A DNA stretch of 15,873 nucleotides, taken from Bryobacteraceae bacterium (lineage in GTDB: Bacteria; Acidobacteriota; Terriglobia; Bryobacterales; Bryobacteraceae). Below, piece after piece: positions 9,376-15,873 of this stretch; within the stretch, counting starts at the first letter, position 1; each line of letters begins with the position of its first letter. Below the pieces are notes generated by a model. That model was not told where the DNA came from and searched no databases. It saw nothing but the letters and a program-made list of their open reading frames with translations. The DNA lies in NCBI GenBank assembly GCA_947456995.1, contig CANGVB010000011.1, positions 1-15,873 on the forward strand, written 5' to 3'. Both the position numbers and the translations under genes were made by a program.

Positions 9376-9873
9376 TTAGATTCGCCCCTCTGCCTTGACT
9401 TTATAGGTCTGATTCACCCCGTCCAGGGTGGTGTCGAAAGATACTTGTTCTGGAGCCGGGTCCATCAACAATAGCCCTTCAATTCGGAAGTCCAGCCGCT
9501 GAATCGACTTGGCCGAGCTGTCGAGCATGGGGATGACGCGTACATCTCTCATGCGTGGTTCGAAGATCTCAATGGCCCGCTCAATGGATGCCAGCAGTTT
9601 GTTTTGTTCCAGGTGGCTGGATAGTTGGATAGATGAAATGTCGGGTAGCCCGAAGACATAGGCAGACTTGTTCAATTCGAGCAGAGTCGGATCGGGAGAC
9701 ACGGCAATGCGTCTGGAGTTGAGCAGCCATTCGAGATCACGTCGAACAGCAGCGCGCAGTCTTCTCACGGATTCGCCGCGTGTCAGCGGAGCTTCTGTGC
9801 TGTTTTTGGGGTCGGGGTCGATCAGGCGATCGAGGACCGACAGGGTAACCAGAACATCGAGTTGAAATGCCAC
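9376..9873 (-). CDS. tssE: T6SS baseplate wedge protein TssE (gp25-like)
   Basis: The product is 165 residues and belongs to the phage T4 gp25-like family of baseplate wedge proteins, which seed sheath polymerisation. Typical features are SVLDRLID near the N-terminus, RRDLEWLLNSRR (about 44-55), and YVFGLPD (about 72-78), whose GLPD is a family hallmark. The C-terminus has LDFRIEGLLLMDPAPEQVSF, which matches the closing beta-strand pattern. The start is GTG at 9873: an AGAGGTGAT ribosome-binding sequence ends 6 bases upstream, and the ATG within it hits a stop after one codon. It follows tssA by 18 bp and precedes tssF by 6 bp. Confidence 0.93.
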   Translation of the reverse strand: MAFQLDVLVTLSVLDRLIDPDPKNSTEAPLTRGESVRRLRAAVRRDLEWLLNSRRIAVSPDPTLLELNKSAYVFGLPDISSIQLSSHLEQNKLLASIERAIEIFEPRMRDVRVIPMLDSSAKSIQRLDFRIEGLLLMDPAPEQVSFDTTLDGVNQTYKVKAEGRI

Positions 9874-9891
9874 TAGCGCATCACCTCTGAC

Positions 9892-11712
9892 CTAGGATCT
9901 CAGAGAAAGCGCGCGGACAGAGTCTAGACGGCAAATTTGCTGAAAGACCAGCGCACGATCTGATGAATCGTCCACTGTTGATTCATGGTAGAGATAAAGG
10001 TCTACCAATGCCTGCACAACAACGGCACGGTCTTCCCATTCCGGGACTCTAAATTCAACGAGCTTTGCCTTGATGTCTTCGAGGAAGGGTTGGGCAATGT
10101 CCTTTGCGTTTGCCTGCACACAGAGCTCGGCCACCTGAAGGCGGCGCAGGAACTTACCGCGTGCAGAAGGTTGGCTTTCGATTTCATTACGCATGATCTC
10201 AAGGGCTTTAGCCTTATCGCCACGACGAAGCGCCTCAACGGCAACCCGAAATGGATCTGCCATTCTTTTCCGCCAGGGCAGGGCACTGGTGCGGGAAGAA
10301 GGCACAGGGATTGCTGCAGACGGATCTGATTCTTCTCCTTCGACAACGGCAGGGGGATCGTCGTTCAATTCGTCCAGCCAAGCCTGCGTCTGCGGATTGC
10401 AGGCGGGAGTATCATCCATCAGGACGGCATTGCGGATCTCAGGGACATCTCTCAGCAGTGTACGAATCTCGCCTCGGATTGCCGCGGCTACGCCGTTATA
10501 ATCATCGCCAAGACCTACGCATGCTTCAGCGGTCATCCGGTGTAGATCCATCCAGGCTCGACTGGCGGGCAGGGCAAGGCTCGCCTCAGTCAGATCGAGA
10601 AGCTCTTTCCATTTGGCATCCAGCGAATAGACGCGCAGTTGTCTGCGGATTTCTGTAGGCGGTGCTTCAAGGGAGCGCATTTCGCCTTTGGATGCTGCGG
10701 ATCGCAGTTCGCCAAAGCGTAGCCCGCGCATCATCAGATAAGAGCCGGGATTGGTAGGATCCATTTGCCGCAACTGCGCAGCTGCGTGAACCAGTGCTTC
10801 AATGATCGGCTTTCTGCTGGTGGGCTCGGCTCCGGTGAATGCCGCAATGTTGATGCCAGATCCCTGCGGTACTGCCGGGCCAGTCTCTCCGTCTGTCGAT
10901 TCCTCTGACGCGGTGCCTTCTTCCACCACTTCTTCGATGGGGTCGGGTTCGTTTTCCCGCTTCTTGTCGAGAAGATTTTTAGCCACCTGGCGTACTTCTT
11001 CGGTGGACTGGACAAAGCGGGAGAAGGAAGGTGAATAATCGCCAAACTTCTCGTCGCAAACTTCGGCCAGCGATTTGGTGTCGGCCAGGATCTGATTCAG
11101 TGACGCAAAGAGTGCAACGTAAAAAGTCTTGGGTGTCTGATCGAAAGACTCATCAAACAACTCTGGGGCAAGCTTGCCTTCGTCCAGTTTGGTTTTGCGA
11201 GTTTCAATCGCCTTTTCGCTCGCAGTGCTTTCCTCATAGCCGACATCACGGGATTCCTTAAACTTCAGGTAGGAATAACCGTCTTTGGTCAGCTTCAGGT
11301 TCTGAAGCAGGCGAATCAGCTGATTGGAAAGCCAGTCGAGAGGAGTTGCGCGAAATTCTGCATCACCATCCTCGAGTTCAGGGTAGAGGTGATCCCAGAA
11401 GTTATCCAGAAGACCATGAACCAGCGTCAGACCTTCCAGCACTCCATCGATGCCGCGTTGACGAACGGCAGCCTCAGTAAGCCAGGCGGCGAGTTGCAAG
11501 TCTTTGGAGCGCGTTGCCAGAACTTCTTCGCAAAGCTTACTTGTTAGGGGCCAGTCGGCGACTTTGCGTTCGCGCTTCCAATCTCCCTGATCAATGTCTT
11601 CTTCTTCTCGCCGTGCTTCCTTGATCTTGTCGTAGACAGGATCATAACGCAGGTCTGCACCGCCGGGGTTGTCACCCGGCACCGGGTTTAGGATGTCTTC
11701 ACGAAAGGGCAT
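9892..11712 (-). CDS. tssA: T6SS assembly protein TssA, long form with ImpA-type N-domain
   Basis: The product is 606 residues, longer than the 340-540 usual for characterised TssA proteins. The N-terminal ImpA-type domain (about 1-135) is clear: FREDILNPVPGDNPGGADLRYDPVYDKI, interrupted here for length, then LTEAAVRQRGIDGVLEGL and NFWDHLYPELEDGD. Two low-complexity acidic or proline-containing linkers follow, at about 250-285 and 447-475. Between them lies a helical region. The C-terminal 130 residues (AVEALRRGDKAKALEIM, ARGKFLRRLQVAELC, PEWEDRAVVVQALVDLY) look like the helical VasJ-type C-terminal domain. TssA proteins bind the membrane complex and baseplate and then ride the distal end of the growing tail. 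The ATG at 11712 is 3 bp after the tagJ stop with no Shine-Dalgarno, suggesting reinitiation. The position between tagJ and tssE is less common. The family call is secure; the subclass is not. Confidence 0.9.
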   Translation of the reverse strand: MPFREDILNPVPGDNPGGADLRYDPVYDKIKEARREEEDIDQGDWKRERKVADWPLTSKLCEEVLATRSKDLQLAAWLTEAAVRQRGIDGVLEGLTLVHGLLDNFWDHLYPELEDGDAEFRATPLDWLSNQLIRLLQNLKLTKDGYSYLKFKESRDVGYEESTASEKAIETRKTKLDEGKLAPELFDESFDQTPKTFYVALFASLNQILADTKSLAEVCDEKFGDYSPSFSRFVQSTEEVRQVAKNLLDKKRENEPDPIEEVVEEGTASEESTDGETGPAVPQGSGINIAAFTGAEPTSRKPIIEALVHAAAQLRQMDPTNPGSYLMMRGLRFGELRSAASKGEMRSLEAPPTEIRRQLRVYSLDAKWKELLDLTEASLALPASRAWMDLHRMTAEACVGLGDDYNGVAAAIRGEIRTLLRDVPEIRNAVLMDDTPACNPQTQAWLDELNDDPPAVVEGEESDPSAAIPVPSSRTSALPWRKRMADPFRVAVEALRRGDKAKALEIMRNEIESQPSARGKFLRRLQVAELCVQANAKDIAQPFLEDIKAKLVEFRVPEWEDRAVVVQALVDLYLYHESTVDDSSDRALVFQQICRLDSVRALSLRS

Positions 11713-11715
11713 TCT

Positions 11716-12483
11716 TTAGGAGTTTAGACTAATCGAAGCCGAGTGCTCATCTACCTGACGTTCATCAGGAAAATCGCCTTCAGCCTGATCAAATTCAATA
11801 GTTCGTACTTCAAGGAAAGGTACTTCTACACCGTCTACGATCAGGATCTTCTGCCCCAACGGATAGCTGCTGCCTTCGTCATCCACCCAGAGTGTTTGGC
11901 GGCCGAGCCAGACTGATTCATCGGGATAGGTAAACGAAAACGGGTAGATCGCGGGCAACAAAACTTCACCCATGTCATCGCCCTTAAAATTGGGATTGGT
12001 GTTGATGAAGGCTGGTGTCCAAAGCGTGTCGCGTAGTCTCTTGGGGGCTTCAATGCGGATGGACGAAATATGTTCGAACTGTACCCACATGTAGGAGCCG
12101 GCACCGAATACTTCCAGACGTGCACCGAGATCATTGTCGGCATCGCGAATTTCAGAGAAAGGTTTGCCGTTGAGCTTGCCCGACAGTTTTGATTTGGCTT
12201 CTGTCTTTGGGAAGACCTGGTTCTTGTACATGGCATGCCGTTCGCGTTCGGCATGGATGGCTGAAAAATAGAGAATCGCACCCAGCTTGGCCTGATCGCT
12301 GGATCCTGCCAGAAGATTGAGATGCTTCTCGGCGCGGTCTAGCTCGCCAGCGAAACAAAGAGCTTCAAAGAAGCTGGTTCGAGCGGATACATCTGTTGGA
12401 GCATTGCGCAAATGTCCGGCAAGCGCTTCGAGCGCTTGCCGGACTTGCCCTGCTTCTATCAATTGTTGTGCAGGATGAGGCAT
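11716..12483 (-). CDS. tagJ: T6SS accessory protein TagJ (ImpE/HsiE1 family)
   Basis: The product is 255 residues when started at ATG 12483 (MPHPAQQLIEAGQV). The N-terminal 70 residues are TPR-like (QALEALAGHLRNAPTD, FFEALCFAGELDRAEKHL). The C-terminal part carries the ImpE family pattern: GSYMWVQFEHISSI, then RLRDTLWTPAF, GEVLLPAIYPFS, ESVWLGRQTLW. In P. aeruginosa, TagJ/HsiE1 forms a subcomplex with the sheath protein TssB and is linked to ClpV-dependent recycling; it occurs only in some T6SS classes. The frame stays open 56 codons further upstream, to 12651, but that stretch lies inside hcp, is Ser/Thr/Arg-rich and lacks family similarity. The ATG at 12483, 4 bp after the hcp stop, is the sensible start. 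tssA follows after 3 bp. Confidence 0.92.
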   Translation of the reverse strand: MPHPAQQLIEAGQVRQALEALAGHLRNAPTDVSARTSFFEALCFAGELDRAEKHLNLLAGSSDQAKLGAILYFSAIHAERERHAMYKNQVFPKTEAKSKLSGKLNGKPFSEIRDADNDLGARLEVFGAGSYMWVQFEHISSIRIEAPKRLRDTLWTPAFINTNPNFKGDDMGEVLLPAIYPFSFTYPDESVWLGRQTLWVDDEGSSYPLGQKILIVDGVEVPFLEVRTIEFDQAEGDFPDERQVDEHSASISLNS

Positions 12484-12487
12484 CTTG

Positions 12488-12970
12488 TTAAACTTTGACG
12501 TTCTTCTTGATGTCCCAGCCTCCGCCGATGGCTCCGTCGAGACCCTTCTTGTCTGCCTTTTCGGGGTAGTACTCGAACTTGATGTTCGCGTAGGCAATCG
12601 AGATGTTCTCACCGGGGTTTTCGCCGCTACCGTGGATCTGCTGCGAGACAAAGAATGCCTCTTCCAGAATCAACTTGATGTAGGTCTGGTTGGCCGAGTT
12701 GATCTGCTTCATGTAACCAAATTCGATCTTCTTGATCGCGGTTGCGTTGCCGATGAACTCCATGATCTTGGGCGAGTTGGCATCGCAAGCCTTGGTGATG
12801 TTGAGTTCCCCGAAGTGGGCTTTGCCCGCCTGGGATTCGCCAGAGGCCTTTGAGGCACCCTGTGCGTTGTGAACTCCCCAACTGAAGCTTTCAACTTCAA
12901 TCGCGTCCGGCACGGGTACAAACTTACCCTTAATGCCGTCAATCTTAATCCAAATATTACCGTTTCCCAT
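12488..12970 (-). CDS. hcp: T6SS inner tube protein Hcp (TssD)
   Basis: The product is 160 residues, normal for Hcp. It forms hexameric rings that stack into the inner tube, are expelled on firing, and can carry or chaperone small effectors in the lumen. Family features are IWIKIDGIKGKF at the N-terminus, then IEVESFSWGVHN, HFGELNITKACDANSPKI (about 52-69) and a C-terminal ISIAYANIKFEYYP. There is no C-terminal effector extension: it ends in GGWDIKKNVKV, so it is a structural Hcp. The ATG at 12970 has an AAGGAG 14 bases upstream, farther than ideal. It sits 76 bp after tssC, by far the largest gap in the operon, and 4 bp before tagJ. Confidence 0.96.
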   Translation of the reverse strand: MGNGNIWIKIDGIKGKFVPVPDAIEVESFSWGVHNAQGASKASGESQAGKAHFGELNITKACDANSPKIMEFIGNATAIKKIEFGYMKQINSANQTYIKLILEEAFFVSQQIHGSGENPGENISIAYANIKFEYYPEKADKKGLDGAIGGGWDIKKNVKV

Positions 12971-13046
12971 GTTGTTTAGTGAATCTCCTTCTGTCTATGT
13001 AAGCGTCGGTTTTTTGTGGTTTGGGTCAATATCTCAAGAAAAAACT
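12971..13046 (-). other. tssC-hcp intergenic leader
   Basis: This is the only substantial gap in an otherwise packed operon. It is AT-rich, with a run of six A after accacaa on the coding strand, and contains AAGGAG at 12985-12990 for hcp. I see no intrinsic terminator hairpin. TTGACC and TACATA occur but are 22 bases apart, too far for a normal sigma-70 promoter. It could hold a separate hcp promoter or an RNA-processing site that allows more Hcp to be made, but nothing in the bases proves either. Confidence 0.3.
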
Positions 13047-14528
13047 TTACTTGGCTGGAGCCGGTAGTTCGGCAACCAGACGAAGCGAGACTGACAATTC
13101 ATCGAGCTGGAAGTGGGGACGCAAGAAAGCAACGGCACGATAAGCGCCGGGCTTGCCAGGTACATCCACAACGTCAATGCGAGCTTCGCGCAATGGGCAT
13201 TTGGCCTTCATTGCCGGGCTGGCAGTGTCGTCTGGCGTCACGTACTGAGTGATCCACTTGTTGAGGAAGTTCTCTGCATCTGTACGGGACATAAAGCTGC
13301 CGATCTTGTCCCGCATCATTGATTTCAGATAGTGCGCATAGCGGCTGACTGCCATGATGTAGGGCAGCTGTGTGGAAAGGCGCGAATTTGCATTTGCCTT
13401 CTCGTCGTCATAGAGTTTCGGCTTCTGTGAACTCTGAACGCTGAAGAAGGCAGCATAATCGGTACCCTTGCAATGGCAGAGCGGTATGAAGCCGAGGTCG
13501 GCAAGTTCTTTTTCACGACGATCGGTGATCGGAGTTTCCGTCGGGCACTTCATGACGGTTTCGCCATCATCGGTCTGGAAGTTGTGGACAGGCAGGCCTT
13601 CTACAAGACCGCCGCCTTCGACACCGCGCATCGAAACACACATGCCATAGTTCATGAAGCTATCGGCCATACGTGTGCCGAGAGAATAAGCTGCGTTGGA
13701 CCAGGTGTATTTGGAGTGATCGCTGCCGTCGACTGCCTCTTCGTAGTTGAATTCCTCGATTGGCTTTGTTTCGCGGCCGTAGGGCAGACGGCCCAGGGTG
13801 CGCGGAAGGCAAAGGCCAACGTAGCGGGAATCTTCACTCTGGCGGAAGCCCTTCCACTTGGCGTATTCGGTGGAATCAAAGATCTTGGCGAGATCGCGGG
13901 GGGCATCGATTTGCGTCCAGCTATCGAGGTTCACCAGGCTGGGGGCTGCTGCAGCGAAGAACGGAGCATGGGCTGCTGCGGCTACCTGAGAGATCTTCTC
14001 AAGCAGTTCGACATCTTCCGGATGCTTGCCGAATTCGAAGTCACCGATCAGTGCGCCATAAGGAGCTCCGCCGAAGACGCCGTATTCTTCTTCGTAAATC
14101 TTCTTAAACAATGCGCTTTGGTCAAATTCAGGAGCGCGCTGCATGTCACGAAGAAGATCCTTCTTGTTGGCATTGAGCACACGAATTTTGAGATTGGCGC
14201 TGGTGTTTGAGTTGAAGACCATGTGACGAAGACCACGCCAGGAGCCTTCCAGCTTCTGAAATTCTGCATGGTGCAGGATTTCGTTCAGTTGGAGCGACAA
14301 GAGGTGATCGATCTGCGCGATGCGCTGGTTGATCATGGTTTCGACGTCACGGGCAACATTCATATGCCCTTCCAGGAACTGGCCAACGAATTCCTTGACC
14401 AGATTCTTACCGCGTTCGCGGGCGGGGGTATCTGCTCCGAAGCGTCCCTGTTCGACAATGCTATCGAGCAGGTTGAGTTCTTGAGCCTGAGCCGCTGCTG
14501 CCTGATTTGCTGCTTGTTTTTCGGCCAT
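13047..14528 (-). CDS. tssC: T6SS sheath large subunit TssC (VipB-like)
   Basis: The product is 493 residues, the typical size for the large subunit of the contractile sheath. It polymerises with TssB around the Hcp tube in the cytoplasm. Conserved blocks are FQKLEGSWRGLRHMV (about 94-108), GDFEFGKHPEDVELL, LPYGRETKP, and the C-terminal RPHFQLDELSVSLRLVAELP, which is close to family consensus. Residues 20-29 (LLDSIVEQGR), after an Ala/Gln-rich start, correspond in position to the N-terminal helix that ClpV recognises in Vibrio cholerae VipB. The ATG at 14528 has AAGGAG 8 bases upstream; that site lies over the last codons of tssB, whose stop is 5 bp before, so the two are tightly coupled. Confidence 0.98.
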   Translation of the reverse strand: MAEKQAANQAAAAQAQELNLLDSIVEQGRFGADTPARERGKNLVKEFVGQFLEGHMNVARDVETMINQRIAQIDHLLSLQLNEILHHAEFQKLEGSWRGLRHMVFNSNTSANLKIRVLNANKKDLLRDMQRAPEFDQSALFKKIYEEEYGVFGGAPYGALIGDFEFGKHPEDVELLEKISQVAAAAHAPFFAAAAPSLVNLDSWTQIDAPRDLAKIFDSTEYAKWKGFRQSEDSRYVGLCLPRTLGRLPYGRETKPIEEFNYEEAVDGSDHSKYTWSNAAYSLGTRMADSFMNYGMCVSMRGVEGGGLVEGLPVHNFQTDDGETVMKCPTETPITDRREKELADLGFIPLCHCKGTDYAAFFSVQSSQKPKLYDDEKANANSRLSTQLPYIMAVSRYAHYLKSMMRDKIGSFMSRTDAENFLNKWITQYVTPDDTASPAMKAKCPLREARIDVVDVPGKPGAYRAVAFLRPHFQLDELSVSLRLVAELPAPAK

Positions 14529-14533
14529 GGTTG

Positions 14534-15046
14534 CTACTCCTTATCCTTGTCGATTTCGGATTTGATCTTGTCGAGAGATTCGGTGTTGGATACGGCGTTC
14601 AACAAGGACTCTTCGAGCTTGTCATTGCCCTGCAGGCTGCCACGCAGATCTGACAAACGCGTGCGCAAATCGAGCAGTTCCTTCAGGGGGGCAACTTGCT
14701 TGACGACATTGGCAGGTTCAAAATCTTCCATGCTCTTGAAGTTGAGGTCAACCCGAAGCTGACCGGCGTTTGAGTCTTCGCTCAACTTGTTCTCAACCGT
14801 CAGGAAGAGGTGAGGCTTCATCGACTCAAGAACCTTGTCGAAGTTGTCGGGAGTGATCTCGACAAACTTGCGTTCCTTCAGCTTTGGCAATGGTTCTGTC
14901 GGGTGACCGGTAAAGTCGCCCAAAACTCCCATCACGAAGGGCAGTTCTTTCAGTTCGATGGCATCGCCAACTTGCACGTCATACGTGATTTGCACACGCG
15001 GCGGGCGAACCTTGTCCAATTTATGCTGGGTACTGTCGCGTCCCAT
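14534..15046 (-). CDS. tssB: T6SS sheath small subunit TssB (VipA-like)
   Basis: The product is 170 residues, the normal size for TssB. It pairs with TssC to build the contractile sheath. The N-terminus HKLDKVRPPRVQITYDVQVG is near consensus, followed by KELPFVMGVLGDFTG and KFVEITPDNFDKVLESM. The C-terminal half has the expected helix, with FEPANVVKQVAPLKELLDLR, then a charged tail. In TagJ-encoding systems TssB is TagJ's partner. The ATG at 15046 has a strong AAGGAGGA 6 bases upstream (15053-15060). It is the first gene of the leftward operon and is 5 bp from tssC. Confidence 0.98.
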   Translation of the reverse strand: MGRDSTQHKLDKVRPPRVQITYDVQVGDAIELKELPFVMGVLGDFTGHPTEPLPKLKERKFVEITPDNFDKVLESMKPHLFLTVENKLSEDSNAGQLRVDLNFKSMEDFEPANVVKQVAPLKELLDLRTRLSDLRGSLQGNDKLEESLLNAVSNTESLDKIKSEIDKDKE

Positions 15047-15205
15047 AGGGTATCCTCCTTGAAGATTGATCCGAATTCCTAGCTATCCAAAAGACAGCTG
15101 ACTCGGATACTGTAATAGAAAACATGTGCCCTGTGAATGGGGTAAGGCGATAAAATCGCGATCTAGTCGAGATTTCAAGAAAATATAGGGAAAAGTGACG
15201 ATTCG
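15047..15205. promoter_or_regulatory. Divergent intergenic region between tssB and tssK
   Basis: These 159 bp separate the leftward operon (tssB to clpV) from rightward tssK, so promoters for both arms should lie here. The left end carries the strong tssB ribosome-binding site. The region is AT-richer than the flanking genes. I see no clear sigma-54 (TGGC-N-TTGC) signature. No convincing promoter or Shine-Dalgarno for tssK is evident: AGGG near 15187 is about 16 bases from the ATG. Confidence 0.6.
15150..15178 (-). promoter_or_regulatory. Candidate sigma-70-type promoter for the tssB operon
   Basis: On the minus strand TTGAAA (15173-15178) and TTTTAT (15150-15155) are separated by exactly 17 bases. 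The first matches TTGACA at 5 of 6 positions and the second TATAAT at 4 of 6. Transcription would start near 15142 and give a leader of roughly 95 bases before tssB. A short inverted repeat, gcgat-aaa-atcgc (15147-15159), covers the -10 element. AT-rich DNA gives such matches by chance, so this is tentative. Confidence 0.35.
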
Positions 15206-15873
15206 ATGAAGCAACTGCAACCAGTGATTTGGTCGAAAGGCACCTTCCTGCAGCCTCAACACCTGCAGACACAGGACCGGTATCTCGAGAGCCTCTTGCA
15301 CTTCCGTCAGGAAGCGCTTCGATTTGCTCCATATGGATTTCAGCGATTGGTGTTCAGCAAGCAGGCACTGGCGGCAGGTCAACTTCAAATTGAAGCAGCC
15401 AGCGGTTTGCTTGCCGATGGATTGGCATTTGATATTCCGGGTTGTGATACTGCGCCTGAAGCCAAAGCTCTGGCGACCTGGTTTGAACCGGTGGACGGCA
15501 TTGTCCCACCAGCGCTTGACCTCTACCTTGCTGTACCCACATATCGCTATGGCGGGGCCAATGTAGGCCGTCCCCAACTGCAGAAGGATGGCCGTTACCT
15601 GGTAGAGACGGTTCTGGTGAACGACGAAAACAGCGGGTTGGCCCAGAAGCCGGTTCAGGTTGCGCGAAAGAACTTTCGGATTCTGACGGAATACGAATTG
15701 GGCGAAGGGATGACCAGCATTAAGCTGGCGCGTGTTCGTAAAGATGAAGCCGGCCAATTTCAACTCGATCAATCCTTCGTTCCTCCTCTTCTGGATATAG
15801 CGTCAAACGAACACATAATGGGTCTCGCAAGACGAACAGTTGAGCTTTTAGCTGCAAAAAGTTCTAATTTGGC
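15206..15873 (+). CDS. tssK: T6SS baseplate protein TssK, N-terminal part (3' end outside window)
   Basis: An uninterrupted frame of 222 codons runs from ATG 15206 to the window edge without a stop. It begins MKQLQPVIWSKGTFLQPQHL, followed by QTQDRYLESLLHFR. The W-x-x-G-x-F-L-x-P-Q-H-L-Q pattern is the hallmark of the TssK (ImpJ/VasE) N-terminus. Further matches are WFEPVDGIVPPALDLYLAVP, ARKNFRILTEYELGEG and the late FVPPLLDI. TssK trimers link the TssF/TssG/TssE wedge to the TssJLM membrane complex. Full-length proteins are about 440-450 residues, so about half is visible. It is transcribed away from tssB and probably begins a second operon; in related clusters tssL and tssM lie next to it. 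Confidence 0.95.
   Translation, partial: MKQLQPVIWSKGTFLQPQHLQTQDRYLESLLHFRQEALRFAPYGFQRLVFSKQALAAGQLQIEAASGLLADGLAFDIPGCDTAPEAKALATWFEPVDGIVPPALDLYLAVPTYRYGGANVGRPQLQKDGRYLVETVLVNDENSGLAQKPVQVARKNFRILTEYELGEGMTSIKLARVRKDEAGQFQLDQSFVPPLLDIASNEHIMGLARRTVELLAAKSSNL

Noticed and set aside
13473..14210. 245-codon plus-strand open frame inside tssC
   Set aside because: It is an antisense shadow of the conserved TssC frame with no similarity that I recognise.
15083..15772. 229-codon minus-strand open frame across the divergent region and tssK
   Set aside because: The plus strand encodes an unmistakable TssK N-terminus. The antisense frame is Ser/Arg/Leu-rich without any motif, and its 3' end runs into the tssB promoter region.
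1..15873. CRISPR arrays, tRNA or rRNA genes, insertion sequences, phage genes or a defence island
   Set aside because: No repeated spacers, tRNA-like cloverleaf, transposase frame or terminal inverted repeats were seen by eye. The T6SS genes are phage-tail-like only through known homology.

Overview
The window is a bacterial chromosomal segment dominated by a type VI secretion system (T6SS) gene cluster. Two genes on its left look unrelated to secretion. The fragment of a TonB-dependent, Oar-like outer-membrane receptor and the two-half M16 zinc peptidase resemble proteins common in Acidobacteriota, perhaps of the Solibacter/Bryobacter type. That assignment rests on family resemblance only; no rRNA or other phylogenetic marker is present.

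Layout. Bases 1-1003 (+) hold the C-terminal part of the TonB-dependent receptor. Bases 1022-3748 (+) hold the secreted M16 peptidase. A perfect 21-bp hairpin at 3752-3799, flanked by an A-tract and a T-tract, ends this transcript and also the T6SS operon that runs towards it. Bases 3802-15046 (-) hold nine tightly packed T6SS genes. In transcription order they are tssB, tssC, hcp (tssD), tagJ, tssA, tssE, tssF, tssG and tssH (clpV). Bases 15047-15205 are the divergent intergenic region. At 15206 tssK begins on the + strand and runs off the window.

How the genes work together. TssK, TssF, TssG and TssE are baseplate parts that start assembly. TssA primes and caps growth of the tail. Hcp forms the inner tube and TssB/TssC the contractile sheath around it. 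ClpV dismantles the contracted sheath, and TagJ is an accessory factor linked to TssB and sheath recycling. The membrane complex (TssJ, TssL, TssM), the spike (VgrG, PAAR) and any effector or immunity genes are not in the window. The first group may follow tssK.

The order B-C-hcp-tagJ-E-F-G-clpV with a divergent tssK side matches the Pseudomonas aeruginosa H1-T6SS as I recall it, except that tssA sits between tagJ and tssE. Spacings are -37 to +18 bp, apart from a 76-bp leader before hcp, which suggests one operon with translational coupling. I found no tRNA, rRNA, CRISPR array, insertion sequence or phage gene, and no clear evidence of an undescribed system. The points of interest are details of architecture and start-site choice in a recognisable T6SS.
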